From the NCBI GenBank assembly GCA_024362935.1, contig JANCRA010000001.1, positions 63,392,930 to 63,456,929 of the forward strand: a DNA stretch of 64,000 nt. Direction: 5' to 3'. Below, in pieces: positions 49,383-62,386 of the stretch. Position 1 is the stretch's first letter. Each line of letters opens with the position of its first letter. Made by a program: the position numbers and the translations under genes. Below the pieces are notes generated by a model that worked only from the letters and a program-made list of their open reading frames with translations, ran no database searches and was not told the origin of the DNA. Origin of the DNA: Setophaga petechia. Lineage: Eukaryota; Chordata; Aves; Passeriformes; Parulidae.

Positions 49383-52300
49383 CTGAGCACTTTTGTAAGG
49401 CAGTTATGGGTCTTTAATTTTAAAACTGGGACCTCAGAGGTGACTTTTGGCAGAACAAGAGGCACGATCTGCATCTCCTGCTCGGCTGACTCTGGTGTTG
49501 TTTCTTTTAAGAGCTGTTGGCATTATGTGCTTATCAGATCTGTCTGTTACCACTGGGCTGCATTTCCTTTTCAGGGCTAGAACGGAATCAGGATCACTCA
49601 TGTACTCTAGTTTAGCAGGGGGGTAAACTGCTTGTAAATTGTTGATGCCATCTTTTATTGCATGTGATAGTTCAGGGAGAGTAGCAGCCTGTTCTTCAGC
49701 ACAAATTGCTCTATGGATCTGGGAAGACCCAGGATAAAATCTCTGTTTCTCCAGCTACTCTCCTTTCCTTTAAAATTGCTTATGCTGTGTGCAGTGTTAA
49801 AAAGTAGACTTAGAAACAAGACTACAAATCTTTTGGATTGCTGTAGATAATGAGTGGGATAAGGAAGAAGGAATTCTCAGGTCAACTCTCCATCCCACAT
49901 TTCTTTTCTGCTGCAGTTCTAGATTGAACATGAAAAGGGATAGGTAGAGTAACAGAGTAGAAATCTGTAATTGAAACAGCCCATGGCAGAAGCAGAGAGA
50001 TTGTTGTGCTTTTTTCCAGCCCTTTGCAGTTGCTGTGCTGCTCAAATATCTTGCTTTGTACATTCTTTGTAGGAATAACTGGGACCAGGCAAAGATATGA
50101 TGCAATGTAAAGTCTTAGTAAAACAGGAGACAAGTGGGCATTGATTGTTCCATGGAAAAATCTTTTTTAAAATAATATTTTACTTCCCACATGAAGGTCA
50201 TACATTTTAGATGAAAATATTTGAAGTAAGCATAAACATGTTATAATGTAGGAGAGGTTTTTGTATGTCTTATTTACCAGGTCTGTAATGAACCAATTAA
50301 TTGTGTGCACACAACATGGCTGTGTCTGACAGCTTGTGATGCTTCTCATTAGGTAGAGGTCTAGAAAGGTGATGTGCTCCTTTAGGAGCCTTGGCCTCAC
50401 TCGTGTGGGAGCTCTGTTGCAAAGCAGAGCTGAGCAATAACTAATCCTGAAGGTTGCTGCACAGTTCCTGACGTTCTTCCTTCTTTCCAGTGAAGTTTTT
50501 GAGTTCCTCAAAACAGCTGCTTAACTGCTGCAGGCTCAGGGCCAAGTGACACATGTCCAGATGTGGTGGGACAGGTGTGCTTCATTCAGTTAACATGACT
50601 GAGCTCCAATTCCATCCTTCTTTATCTCTACTGACTAATTAATGCAGAATAATTGGGCATTTTTCTCACTTGCTTCTTTTGTGGTTTTATTGCCATGCAT
50701 TCTACAGATATCTTGATGTTTTTGTGTATGTGTTCTTTCAGCTATTTGGAACAGCTGGGAGGAGGAGCATCATGATTCCCATCTCTCCTTCCCTCTCTTT
50801 TAAATTAGGTTGTCAGTACCTTACAGAGACAAGGCTGAGTATTTGAACTTTAAAGGCTTTGCAAATAGAACACAAGTAATTAATGCACACTTAGTTCTGT
50901 TTTAATCATATTTTTAAGCCAGTCTAATGTTGAGAGATGCAACTTGAGATTTTCCTGGTTTGATTATTTCAGATGGCAAATACTACATATAAAATATGCT
51001 GAAAATGGTCAAACACTTAAAACTAAAATCCTAACTATTTTATTCATAGTTTGGGATAGCTAAAATATTAGATGTAAGAAAGGGAAAGCAGAAAATGGAA
51101 TAGGAGACCTTGTACCAAATTGTTGCATGCATTACTCTGACCAGAGCTATGCTGGCTTCAGGGTCCTTGAATTTGCTGAGGGAAAAGGGGAAAAAAAGAG
51201 GGGAGAAGTGTGGATGAACACAGCAGCCTCGTGGCCCTATGGTGCTGCACAAGGTTTTTTGCTTTTAAGTTTTTTTTGGGATGTCTTGACAATATTTTAG
51301 TCATTAAAATACCAAGCATCATCCATCTTTATTTTGAGAAGGTATTGCAGTCACTTCAGATCCATCATTTCTGTCACAAGGTTTACAGTTAAGGATATCT
51401 TCCTTCCTAGGAAGCCACTCTTGAGAGGACACTTTTGAAAGGATGTGTGTGTCTCTGCAGAAGTCAGATGAATCACCTCAGTGATCACCCAGATAGCGGG
51501 GTTTGAAAGGAAGGTAGATAAAATGAAAATGAATGTCATATTTCAAATTATGCTGAAAAAATTAAACTGAATATATAAGAATAAATGTATTGTGTATTTC
51601 ATAAAAGATAAATGAGATTCAAAGTGGCAGTGTAGAGTCTTCTTAAAGCAAGAAGTCAGCATGAGTCAATTTGTTTTGTCTTTGTTACATTTTTAATAGC
51701 TATAACTTTTTTTTCTTCATAACATTAAACACTACATTTCTGTATCTGTGTGATTTTGGATGTGGAGGATAAGTGTAACAGCAAAGACAATAAGATGTTG
51801 TTTAAAAAGAAACTCTGAGAAGACAATGCATCTGGTTTTACTTCTGATTTTGCTGGGGAGTAAGATAGCAGCGCACTGTGGCTGTTCACAATGTGCACTC
51901 TGGGCTCAAGTCTTTATTTCTGAGTACTCCTAAGTGGGAAATATGCCTGAGGTTTAAGACATTAAATCAATTCTGTGTTTAACAGAATTACAAATCCTCT
52001 CTGTTATGCAGCTTTTTTTATAGATTTAAAGAAAGTGGTGTGGAAGTGGGAAAAAAAAAAAAAAAGAAAGAATGGATCATGTCATGTTTGCCAGAGCAGT
52101 TGTGCCACATCTTTCAAAAAGTAAATAGCAGTTAACATTGCTTATTCTATGGTGGCACTCAGGCTATTTCAGGTAGTCCAGAAATGCCAGCCACAGATAA
52201 CAAGGTAAAAAGATCAAATGCTTCATCCCAGGAGAGACCTGCCCTTGCTAATGAGTTTCACAGTTTCTTTGCTTGGCGTGCAACTGAGCTGCCCGTTTGT

Positions 52301-53010
52301 GTTCACTGAAATGCTCAGGGCTTGGACTGGGTTTTAGGATGTTTGTGGCTGTGATCAAGTGATTAAGATTGTACATTTTGGTGTAGATAGCTGGAAGGGC
52401 AGGCCTGTCCTTACAACCTGAATGCAATCAGTTCTGCCCAAGGAGAACTCCTGGGGCTGGCAGTGCTGCATCCAGAGATGGCAACGGGCGTATTTTGTGC
52501 AGTGTCAACACAGCTCGTTGTTGAGACACCACACCCACAAAAATCAACCCCCAACAGCACTTAGGAGGCTGTTTCTCTGTGGATTTGAACCTGCATCAGT
52601 TTGGATGTTTACCTTCCAAAACTGCCCATGCAGACACTGCTGTGTCCACTTTAATGCAGAGCCCTTGTGTGCCCAAAGGTGCGTGTGGCATTTTTCCCTT
52701 GGTTCTGTCTTTTTTACAGACTGACAGGGTTTGCTTAAAAAGGGCTGTTTAATATTTTGGTTTGCCCTTGGCATTCATTACGTGGACTCACATCTCTTCT
52801 AATGCACTGAGGGTAGAAGGATTAATTTCCTTTTCAGTTTTTCTGTCTGGCCTTTTACTCCGGTGTCTGAGTTTTTCAGCAAAGAGAAAAAAAATTAATT
52901 TTCACAATGCTCCTGTAAGATGGGAGCCAACTGTTCTTTTTTTCTAAAGATGAGGAACAGAGGCACATAGAACCTAAGAAACAAATTTGGAACTTGAAAG
53001 ATTTCTGTAT

Positions 53011-53034
53011 GTGTTGTGTGTGTATATATATATA
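53011..53034. repeat. Compound GT/TA microsatellite
   Basis: GTGTTGTGTGTG runs directly into TATATATATATA in TRPC3 intron 1. It is a typical two-part dinucleotide repeat and likely length-variable. Confidence 0.85.
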
Positions 53035-53298
53035 GAGCATTGTATGTATTCAAAGCACACTGTCCATTAGGTCATATTGTTTATCAGCAGCACTTGGTGT
53101 CTCCATGCCCATGAAATCATCCAAAGTGATCTCTGTCTCTTGAGCTACTGGATTAACTGTTAGCAGCTGCAGGCTGCCTTCCTCACTCTTGAGCTGGACT
53201 AGAAGAGGCAAGGATTGCTGACCTTGCCAGGCAGTTGTCTCCTGCTGCTGTTTTCTCCAGCTAGGCAGTGTCTGCTCCTCAAGCCTCTCATCCTAAGT

Positions 53299-53356
53299 CC
53301 TTCCTCTTTGCAATTTCTATCCAAGGTCCCTTCTCTTTGCAGTTTCTATCCATTCT
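53299..53356. repeat. 29-bp tandem duplication
   Basis: Two adjacent units share CTTTGCA(A/G)TTTCTATCCA (53299-53327 and 53328-53356) in a pyrimidine-rich part of TRPC3 intron 1. They differ at only a few positions, so the duplication is fairly recent. Confidence 0.8.
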
Positions 53357-54432
53357 CACTGCTGTGAACCTCCCCTCTCTTGTTTCCTTGCCTTGCTAGA
53401 TCCAGCTCAGCATCCAATCTGCCTGTTCTCTGAGCACATTCACTGGTTCATAATTCCAGTTTCTGTGTTTGCCAGATTAGCTTTCTCACTCATTCTTTTC
53501 ACCTGTTACCCTTCTCTTTCCTCCCTCTTTCTTCTTTTGCAACTGGTTTCTGTGGAGAGTTCATGTGTTCCCTGGTTCTCATTTTCCTTTAAAACATCTC
53601 ACATTCCTACACCCAGGTTTCCTCTTTCTAGTACAGCAGTTATCCCAATTTTCATTCATTACTATTTGACTTTCCAATTTTATTTTTTTTTTTTATTATG
53701 GTACAAGAATGTTCACACAGACCCTCTCAGCTGCTGAAATGAGCGATGTAGAAACAGGCCCAACACAATCCACAGCATTGCAGGAGTCCACTGGAGTGAG
53801 AGCTGATCCCAGTCTGTACTGGATGACTCCTGGTGCCTGGAACCTGTGAGCAGTTTACTTGTAGAAAGTCTGCTGAATGTGTATTTAGTATTGTCATCCA
53901 AAAATCTGTAATTAGACCAAAGTGACTTGTGAGTAGAAGGTTTAACCTTTCTAGTAGTAACCCGAGAAGCTGTGATCAGGCTTCATCATGTGTTGCTTGG
54001 CAAGACACCCTGAAGAAAATGTGTTTTCACCTCACTTTTATGTGATCTACAACATGGTAAGCATTAAGTATTGCCTTACTTATACCATCAGCTTGAATGC
54101 CTGTGATGGATAATATTAATTACTACTGGAAGCAGTAGATGAGTTTTCATTTTATATATGGGAGGGATTTCTGGAGAGAAGCAATGTCTTAAAAGGAATG
54201 AAAAATGTTAATAAATCTTGACCATGCTAAGAGAACAGCAGTGGCCCGAGGCACTGAGCCTGTGAGTGCCTTTAGATTGCAGACAAGCAAGAGCAATCCC
54301 AATTCAGGATCCTGCTTGTCAGGAAATGGGCAAAGGACAAGGCACAAAATAAGTTGTGGCAGCCACAGGATTGGAAGTTACAAATTACCACCAGAGTGAA
54401 AATTTGTTACCTCTCGCTCGTTTTCTGCTCAG

Positions 54433-55204
54433 GTACATCGAAGAGAGCCCGTCCCTGAGGCGGATGACCATGATGAGGGAGAAGGGAAGGCGCCAGGCCA
54501 TCCGGGGCCCGGCCTTCATGTTCAACAACAGGGGCACGAGCCTGACGGCCGAGGAGGAGCGGTTCCTGGACGCTGCCGAGTACGGCAACATCCCCGTGGT
54601 GCGCAAAATGCTCGAGGAGTCAAAGACGCTGAATGTCAACTGCGTTGACTACATGGGCCAGAACGCCTTGCAGCTTGCTGTGGGGAATGAACATTTGGAA
54701 GTGACAGAACTTCTGTTAAAAAAAGAGAACTTGGCACGGATTGGAGATGCCCTGCTGCTCGCAATCAGCAAGGGTTACATTAGGATAGTGGAAGCAATTT
54801 TGAATCATCCTGGGTTTTCGGTAAACAAGCGACTGACTCTGAGCCCTTGTGAGCAGGAGCTCCAGGATGATGATTTTTATTCCTATGACGAAGACGGTAC
54901 CCGCTTTTCTCCAGACATCACTCCCATCATTTTAGCTGCCCACTGCCAAAAATACGAGGTCGTGCACATGCTGTTGATGAAAGGAGCGAGGATAGAAAGA
55001 CCTCATGATTATTTCTGCAAATGTAATGACTGTACAGAGAAGCAAAAACATGATTCTTTCAGTCACTCTAGGTCAAGAATAAATGCGTACAAAGGACTGG
55101 CCAGTCCGGCTTATCTGTCCCTCTCCAGCGAAGATCCAGTGCTCACTGCTCTCGAACTCAGCAATGAACTTGCCAAGTTGGCCAACATTGAAAAAGAATT
55201 CAAG
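54433..55204 (+). CDS. TRPC3: TRPC3 coding exon 2 (residues 75-332), ankyrin domain
   Basis: This 772-bp exon starts with the last base of Met75 and ends at a codon boundary before GTAATG. Order: [20 protein letters not shown] (76-95), [13 protein letters not shown], then about four ankyrin repeats from [20 protein letters not shown] (115-134) to [11 protein letters not shown] (~265). [10 protein letters not shown] (266-275) follows; its His266, Cys270, Cys272 and Cys275 match the HxxxCxCxxC zinc site known in TRPC channels. It ends with [18 protein letters not shown] and [27 protein letters not shown] and GPAFMFN with the exon 1 sequence mark TRPC3 rather than TRPC6 or TRPC7. No frame damage. 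The first ~200 bp are much GC-richer than the rest. Confidence 0.98.
55004..55033 (+). other. TRPC3: HxxxCxCxxC zinc-binding motif codons of TRPC3
   Basis: The codons for [10 protein letters not shown] lie here (residues 266-275). The His-Cys-Cys-Cys spacing is that of the zinc site described structurally in TRPC4/5 and conserved across TRPC channels. All four ligands are intact. Zinc binding in this protein is inferred by homology. Confidence 0.75.
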
Positions 55205-55959
55205 GTAATGTGTTTGTGTTTCTCTGTCTTTGTTATTGTTTTAAAGTTGCTGCTACTTCATGTTGTCCTTAGATGCTGAAATGATTCCCTGTGCTTTCAC
55301 TTTTTTAATTACAAATACTCTCGTGCTCTTATTGTCTCTTTTATTCCTGATACATAAGCCTTTAGTAGGAATTTTTAATGGAATGAAATTGCTTTTGCAC
55401 CTGCTGTGTTTGGAGAAATTTGGTAAAATTTGAGACTGGAAAAAGTGTGCGTTCTGATAACCTTGCAGCAGACGGAAAGCAATTCTGGTTGCTGCAGCAC
55501 ACAAAAACTGTTCTTAGTTACAAATGCTGAGTAATATAAGTGCAAAAAGAGGAAACATTTGGCTTTTCTTGGGGGCACTGCAGCACTGACCTTATTCCCT
55601 CTTCTTAATTTTGTACTGATTTTGACTGATGTCTCCAAATTGTTAAAAATACCCAAAGTGGATTTTTTTATTGGATGCACCTTTTAGGAATGTCACGTGT
55701 TCAAAACCAGCTGTTAGTCTGCTTACAGATGTTGGTCCTCTTACCTGGTTTTCAGCTGTATCTGGTTTTGTATGTCAGTGCCCTGACTTCTTTATATATT
55801 TTAATTATTGGCTTAGTTAACTGTTGCCCAGTGCTTTTTTAAATGCTTTTTCTGTTCAGTTGGATACCTTGAGAAGGACCTTTCCTCTTGTTCTCTGTTC
55901 ACCCCCTGCAGCCAAACCCCACCAAAAATCAAACCCCAGTAGACTGCTAGTAATGAGAA

Positions 55960-56270
55960 AATTTTGGCTTGGGGAATGACAGATTGCTCTCAGTGGGTAG
56001 AGATATTCACAGCATTGTCTCTTGGTGTAGCAGCAACTTTACTGGGGTTCTGCAAGGCCAGTGTTGGGTACCACTTGCTCATTTAATATCTTGAAAGATG
56101 ATCTGAGAGAAGCAAACGATGCATTAACCTCTCCACACTGCTTACCCTGTGGAGTACTCAGAAGGAATATACGACAACCCAGAGAAAGACAAGCAGAAAT
56201 TAACCAAGTGAAATTTAACAGAAGTGGAAGAAAATTCCTGAGAAAGAATAGGTCCATATTCAGCTGAGTG
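55960..56270 (+). mobile_element. Degraded CR1-like LINE, reverse-transcriptase part
   Basis: GGGGTTCTGCAAGGCCAGTG, then TTGGGTACCACTTGCTCATT and TAATATCTTGAAAGATGATCT, is a damaged DNA version of the reverse-transcriptase block GVPQGSVLGPLLFNI(F)xxD. About 60 bp further on GCATTAACCTCTCC follows, and near the end AAATTTAACAGA and AATAGGTCCATAT resemble the text downstream of that block in CR1-type elements. The frame is broken in several places. Exact ends are unknown. Confidence 0.55.
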
Positions 56271-59200
56271 AGTTAAAATAGAATTTAAAAAATAAATTTT
56301 CAGTGGTGAGAAGGATTAATGTATTAATGAAATGTAAAATTCAGCTTTAACCCTTCCTCTCCTTTCTTTGCTGATGGAACTCGCTCATACCATGCTGTGT
56401 ATTGTGTACCCTGGCAAATTAATGGAATACTTCCTCAATGTATTTATTCAGGGAAAAATGTCACATTTTTCTTTTTCCTCAGATGAAAAAGTACCCTGCC
56501 ACCAAAAGCTAAATTAGGCCAAGCTGCACTGTGTTTTCGGTAGGCAAGGATGTAGGTGATTAGAATTGCATAGAAAAATTACAGTGGAAAGAAATTAATG
56601 GGAGACTCCCATCTCACAGGTACTAATACCATGCATACAAATTTCATCAGAAAAACAAGTAGCTTGAAATTTTGGAGGAGAAAAGGTGAAGTTTTTTGAT
56701 TGAGCTTTTTATTTCAAACCAGAGCTTAAAAAAATTATTTCAGTTTTTTAAATGGTAATTCCCTGCTATTTTGGGATGCCTAAAACCCCAAGAAATCCAC
56801 TGTTTTCACAGATTTCAGTATTTTTGGATAGCACTTTCATGGCTACTAACCTTGCCAGGTGTATCAGATGATTCATTTTTGGCACCTACAGTAAAAATTG
56901 TTCCAGACTCCTTGCTGGCATGGAAATTCCAACTTCTCATCAACGTCAAAACATTGCAGTGAAGTAATTACTCTCCTCATTGACGTCACATCTCTTTTTT
57001 TCCCTTCTGTTTCTATCAAGCCTGATGGGAGAACTGAGTGTTTCCCTGGAGTTCCTCCCATCTGTAACTCCCTTTTCAGTACTTTCTTCCCTACAGATCT
57101 GTCATCTGAAGGTGTTTGGCTGATAACTTGTGTGCTTTGTCACATCCCAGAGGAGAAGGCTTCTAATCCAGCATTTGCATTCCTGCAGACTTCTGCTGCA
57201 CTCCCCTCTAGGATCATCACTGGAAATTCTCCAGCATTCCACTCAAATTCAATCTGTAGCACAGCACTGAGCAGAACTGCTTCAGCCTGGAGAAAAATGG
57301 GCAAAATTCTTAATCTCTCTCACAATAAAAAAATGGACAAATCTGTTAAAATCGTGATTTATTCTCAGTATCTATGGAATATTAAGGCCCGTGATGTTTC
57401 CTCTACGTGCTCCACTTCCAGGATGCAGGAGCACTCCTACAGAAAATACTGCTCTGGGTGGTTTTCCCACAGAGAAAGAGCATAGGCTCAACCTGTTTAA
57501 AAACACCTGAGGGCCAAATCTGTTGGTGAATGCTTGTTAAATTGAACCTAACATCCACTGCATATGCAATGCCCAGTCTGCCCCTCTTGCTTATCATTTA
57601 CGCTGAGAAATTCTAATGCACAAACCAGTGTTGGCACAAGTGAATTAGAAATGTGGGAAGGTGACTTAGGACATTGTTTCATGACAGTCAGTTCCTCAAG
57701 AAAACCTGATTCATCACATTGATTTTTAGGTTTTGTTTTATTTTCCTTTTAGGAGAAAGGATTCAAAGAAACCACAGAGCCCTGATTTTTCTTGGAAGAT
57801 GCATGACACTTAGCAAAAAAAAAAAAAAAAGTACTGAAAATTTGAAAAAATAGATGAGGAAAGCGGAGCCTTAAAGACCCTTTCATTCTACTCCTTTCAT
57901 CCCCAAGCTTCCTCACTTCCAATTGTGAAATCCTTGTTTCAAGCTGATGTTTGTCCTTTTGCTCTTCATCTATTATATTTATTTCTTCTTGACACTTTTG
58001 ATCCTTTCTGATCTTTGTATCCACTTGTCTTTTTCCCATGTATTCTTTTATTCAATTGTCTGATGGCCAGGGCAGGGAGTACAGTATTTCTCTGACTTGA
58101 CTTGGTGTTCCCAGTCCCCCATGTCTCCTAATTCCAGGGATTGCCTGCAGGATTTCAGATGACATCAGGAATTTCAGTTTGATCTTGGTCAGGAATGCTA
58201 CCAAATTGTAAAAACTAGGACTGTATCTTGTCTTAATGTGAAAAAGTGACCATTACCATAGTTGGAGAATTATCTTCTCATTTCCAGTAGCACCACAAAA
58301 TGCTTTGCAATAAAAATATTTTGGATTTTAATGTTTTCCTGTTCTCCTATTTTTAGCAGACGATGGCCACTGCAGCTTGGCTTGGGGAGTGTAAGGGCTG
58401 AGTTACTAAAGTTAATTGATATTCACCCTCCTCCCTGAGAACTTTAAAGCTGCTATTGCCCAGGGAAGGGAGTATTTCTGGCAGTCACAACAGCCGATGG
58501 AACTTCCCTTTGGAGTCACCATAGGAGGAGAGAGGACAAGGTAGCTGAAAAATCCTGTGGTTATCTCTTTATACCAGCTTTCAACTAACTAAATACTGTC
58601 CTGTGTAAGCAAGCTCAATTCTCCCAGCTGAAATTGCTCTGACAAGGATCAAAAAGGTGGCAGTCCTGCTTTCTATAGGATAAATCCCTGTTCCCAGTTT
58701 TGCTAAAAGCTCCTACTGAACCAAGGGAAGATGTGGACGTGCATCTAAAAGCAGAATCTGTCAGTGTTCCAAGTAAATTTACATAGTGTTGTCTCAGCTG
58801 AACTAACAAAGGGTGTGCAAGCTTGATCTAGGTTTAGGCTCAGCTTTTGAAAGGACAGGGCTCAGATCCATAACCATTAGTGCAATTATGTGCTTTCTTT
58901 GCATATACAGTTACACCTGCAAACTCACCATATATGTGATATCAAAGTGGCCCTTTACCACATAATATCATACATTTATGATACAGTGCAATGGCTGTGA
59001 ATTAGTTGTGCATTGCTCGTGAGCTTTGGTGTTTTCAGGAGTGTACCAGAACACAGATTCCTACATTTTGTTTGTCTGCATGTGATGGCTCAGTATAAAT
59101 TCCCTTTGCAGTGGTTACAAATCTTGAGTGGAATCAGCTGAAGGTTTTCTGTTCGTGCACTCTGTTCTTTGCATACAGACTGATACCTTCTTTGTTGAGA

Positions 59201-60459
59201 CTCCAGATGAATTCACAGGGCAGTGCTTGATGTTATGAGTGAGAACAGAACACACAAATTTGGGCAGGCTGAGATCCAGCTTTTGATGTGTGTCAGAGTC
59301 CTCTGAAACTGCTTGTGAGACACAGCTTTGCAATTCCAGTTGTCGTCAGTTGGCCTGAATGTCCCAGAGTCACCTGGGAACCTGGAAACACAAGGTGCAG
59401 GCTGGTATTTTTTGATGTTACAAAGATATTTGTGCAACTGTTAGTGTTGATCTGGTGGCTTAATTTGTATGTTCTCAGGAGTAAGCAGAGGTGATTTGGA
59501 TGACTGGGACCATAGATTAAAATTTCTGATATTCACACAACACCTTAGAGGTAGAAGGTTGTTTGAGAATCAGGTACTGTTTGTCTGTTTAATTCTGTAA
59601 AGCAATCTAATAGACTGGGATAAATTTGATTTGCTAATACATAGGTAAATAAAGACCTGGAGAGGGAAATCTGACAAGTTTTCCTGCTATAAGATTCAAA
59701 GCCAGAGTGGGATATTAAGAATGCACTTACTGGGTTGCAGTTCTCATAACAGCATTTGTGAATAATGTAGGCTGTATTTATTCCTTAAATTTGACAGAGT
59801 TAAACCTCATCCATGATATCATTAATCTTATCTGGCAATAAGCATAATTTTTAAAAGCAAGTGGTGTATCAACCAATGAAGAAACATGTCATTCATGTTT
59901 CTACTGTTGTTCTAGTACTATTAGAAGAAATCTGAGTAAGTCTCATGGTAGGCAAACATGCAAAGCATGGAAATAGCTCTTGTTATTTCCTAACTATTAG
60001 AAATCCACTATTTCTTCTTCTATTTCTTCACAATTAGCAAATAATGAGAAAACACTTTGTAACTGAAGCCTCTCCCTTCAACTGGACAGCACATGTTTAT
60101 TCATACAAGGACAAAATTTGGGTGGTGTTATGTCATAAAGCACTTGAATAATAATAAACTTGTTTCTAGCAGTTTGTACTCAGAGTTTTGGCCTCTGTGA
60201 TGAAGCTCTTTCTTTACTAGGCTGTCATGAAAGACTGTTCCTCTTTATTGTTTTCCTTTTTTTTTTTTTTTTTTGACTGCTGCTATTTTCTAGCCACCAT
60301 CCTGGAGGGTGGTGGGTTTTGTAGGGTTTTTATCTTTGTAGTGTGTGAGATCAAATCACATTTCATGGAAAAGCTCTATCTGTGTTCACACCTCTATGCA
60401 GGTGAGTATATTTCACTCCCTTGATGAGCTTTTTTGTGAGTCTTTGCTGTAGGGGGATA

Positions 60460-60790
60460 CAGGATGGGTAACTGAAGGTGGCAGAGAATGTAATCTTATC
60501 CCCCAACGAGCTGCAGCTGAGCCAATTACTAAAGATGAGGAGCAGGCCTGATGTTAACAGGCCACACCTGTAGCCAATAAGAGCAGTGGTATGAAAGAGT
60601 GGATTGGTGGGATCTGGAGTCTGATGGCTGCTGCAAGGACCAGGAACAGTCAGTGCTTGGAGGAGCTGCCTGTGAGAAACATTGAGGAGGTATGAAGCTC
60701 TGGCAATATGGATTCCCTGCACTATAATGATAATAGAACTCTTGGTATATAAGACAACACTTTGCCTTTCTCTAAGTCCTAAATCTTGGT
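60460..60790 (+). repeat. LTR-like interspersed repeat, copy B
   Basis: This is the inverted partner of copy A at 18430-18745. Here the promoter-like elements face the plus strand: AGCCAAT (60572-60578), then TATGAAAG (60590-60597) where copy A keeps TATAAAAG. Shared text includes TGCAGCTGAGCCAATTA, CAGGCCTGA, TTAACAGGCCACA and AGGAGCTGCCTGTGAGAA. The TATA change and scattered mismatches mean it is an old, probably silent copy. The family is unnamed; an avian ERV LTR is the most likely identity. Confidence 0.6.
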
Positions 60791-62386
60791 CATACATTAG
60801 CTTGCTTATCCCTTCACTGAATTTAATCACACATCCCAGTATTATTTTTATAATTGGCTCTTCTGTCCTGTTTCCCTTGGTTACCAAAAACAAATCTAAA
60901 ATAACCTTACATCCTGTTGCTTCACTGACAACTGAATTAATTTGTCCTCTATGACCAAAGGAAATAACAGGATCCTGTTTAAGGTCTATGATTAGAACTG
61001 CTTGTTTCCAAGTCTGTATCAGGGATGTTAGTCTTCTGTAATAACACAACTTCTAGGAGTATTTGTTTGTCTCCAGTAGTGTTTCATTTTGATTCATATC
61101 TGAATCTGACCTATGGAATTGATGGCTGATTCTTGCACTTACCCTATGCAGCCTCTTTTCCCATCATTTCCCAAAATAATTTGAAACTAGTGAAAGCACA
61201 TTAGTTTCTCTGCCTCATTGTATAGATGCTAAGTTGAAAACTTAGCAAAACTACCAGTAGATAGTTTTGGAGGAGGTAAAATTACTTAGGAAAGGAGGAA
61301 GAAGTGAGGGTTTCAGGAAAAAAAAAGTTTAAGTGAGAAAGTTATGAGAGCAGAAGCAGCAAGGAAACATTTTTGAGAAGACAGGCGCCTCTAAGGGAAA
61401 ATCTACACCCTCAAAAAGTGATTTTTGAAAAGGCAATATCTGGAAATGAACAGTAAAACAGAAAAAAATGGAGAGGCAGAGGGCTCAAATAATATTTTTG
61501 GTGGTCTAGTGGAGGGAAAAAAGCCTGAAGAAAAGATATGTAGTAATTGAAAAAGGTGGCTGTGCTGTTTCTAATTGGACACTGAGGGTAAATTGGCAGA
61601 TTCAGTCAGGTTTCCTCCTCTAGCTGTAGCCTCATGTGAGGAAATCAGAGGCCACATCTCAGATATGGAATTTCTAGGAATCTGTCTGAGAGGACATGGA
61701 CACAAACATGAAGACCGAGGTTTGTGCTGAAGCAGAGATGAAGATAAGGGTTTATAGGTAATGTCATAGAGGTGGTGGGAGACACAAGTGTAAACAAAAG
61801 TACAGGCAAAATTTCAGATGGGCATGTTTTACAGAGTTAGCTAAAAATTCTGAAATGCAGCCACAAATGTTTTGTCAGAGGAGGAAGAAGATTAGAGGGA
61901 AGCAAATATTTGATGTTGATATGATGGTCATTGGAAAGACTGAACAGGTATGGAAGATGAATTCTCCCGTTCATTCCAGAGCACTCTTAGAGGAAATTTG
62001 GGGATTTTGCCCACATTGTTGGTGTCCAAGCTTGTCCTGCAGTTACTCTGTAACCCACTGTGCCAGTTGTTGGGTGGGAGACAGACGTGCCAAGGGAAGG
62101 CAGGAAAGGAAAAAGGGAGAAATGTACCTGGTGTACATCAGAGTAATGAGCAATCGGCTACGTGTAGAAAGAGCTAAAAGGTATTTGTAGCTTTACAGGC
62201 AATTACTTCATTAGCTGTCAGCCAAATTTTGCAGGAATGAGGTTACTGTTTTAATAGTCCTGGTCCTGCTTTGTTTGTGAAATTGTTATAGTTTCAGCTG
62301 CCCTTTGTTGCCCATCCAGGTTATTTTTATGTAATGGTACATGCTCCCATGCTCTGTTAAACATCTGCTGTTAGGTTTTCACCTTG

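Larger units (their letters stand above)
46455..54432 (+). other. TRPC3: TRPC3 intron 1
   Basis: An 8.0-kb intron with donor GTAAGT (46455-46460) and acceptor TTTTCTGCTCAG (to 54432). The CpG island runs about 330 bp into it. It contains a TG run (49366-49382), a 15-base A run near 52051, a GT/TA microsatellite (53011-53034), a T run near 53683 and a tandem duplication (53299-53356). I see no other gene. The frame at 54205-54399 and the extension of the exon 2 frame upstream of 54433 are intronic. Confidence 0.82.

Noticed and set aside
55205..55279. Continuation of the TRPC3 exon 2 frame past 55204
   Set aside because: A GTAATG donor follows Lys332, and the conserved next residues (NDYRKLS) are found at 63158, so the extra codons are intronic.
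60363..61049. 228-codon minus-strand ORF
   Set aside because: Part of it is the antisense of the LTR-like repeat (copy B). No retroviral or other domain was recognised in the rest.
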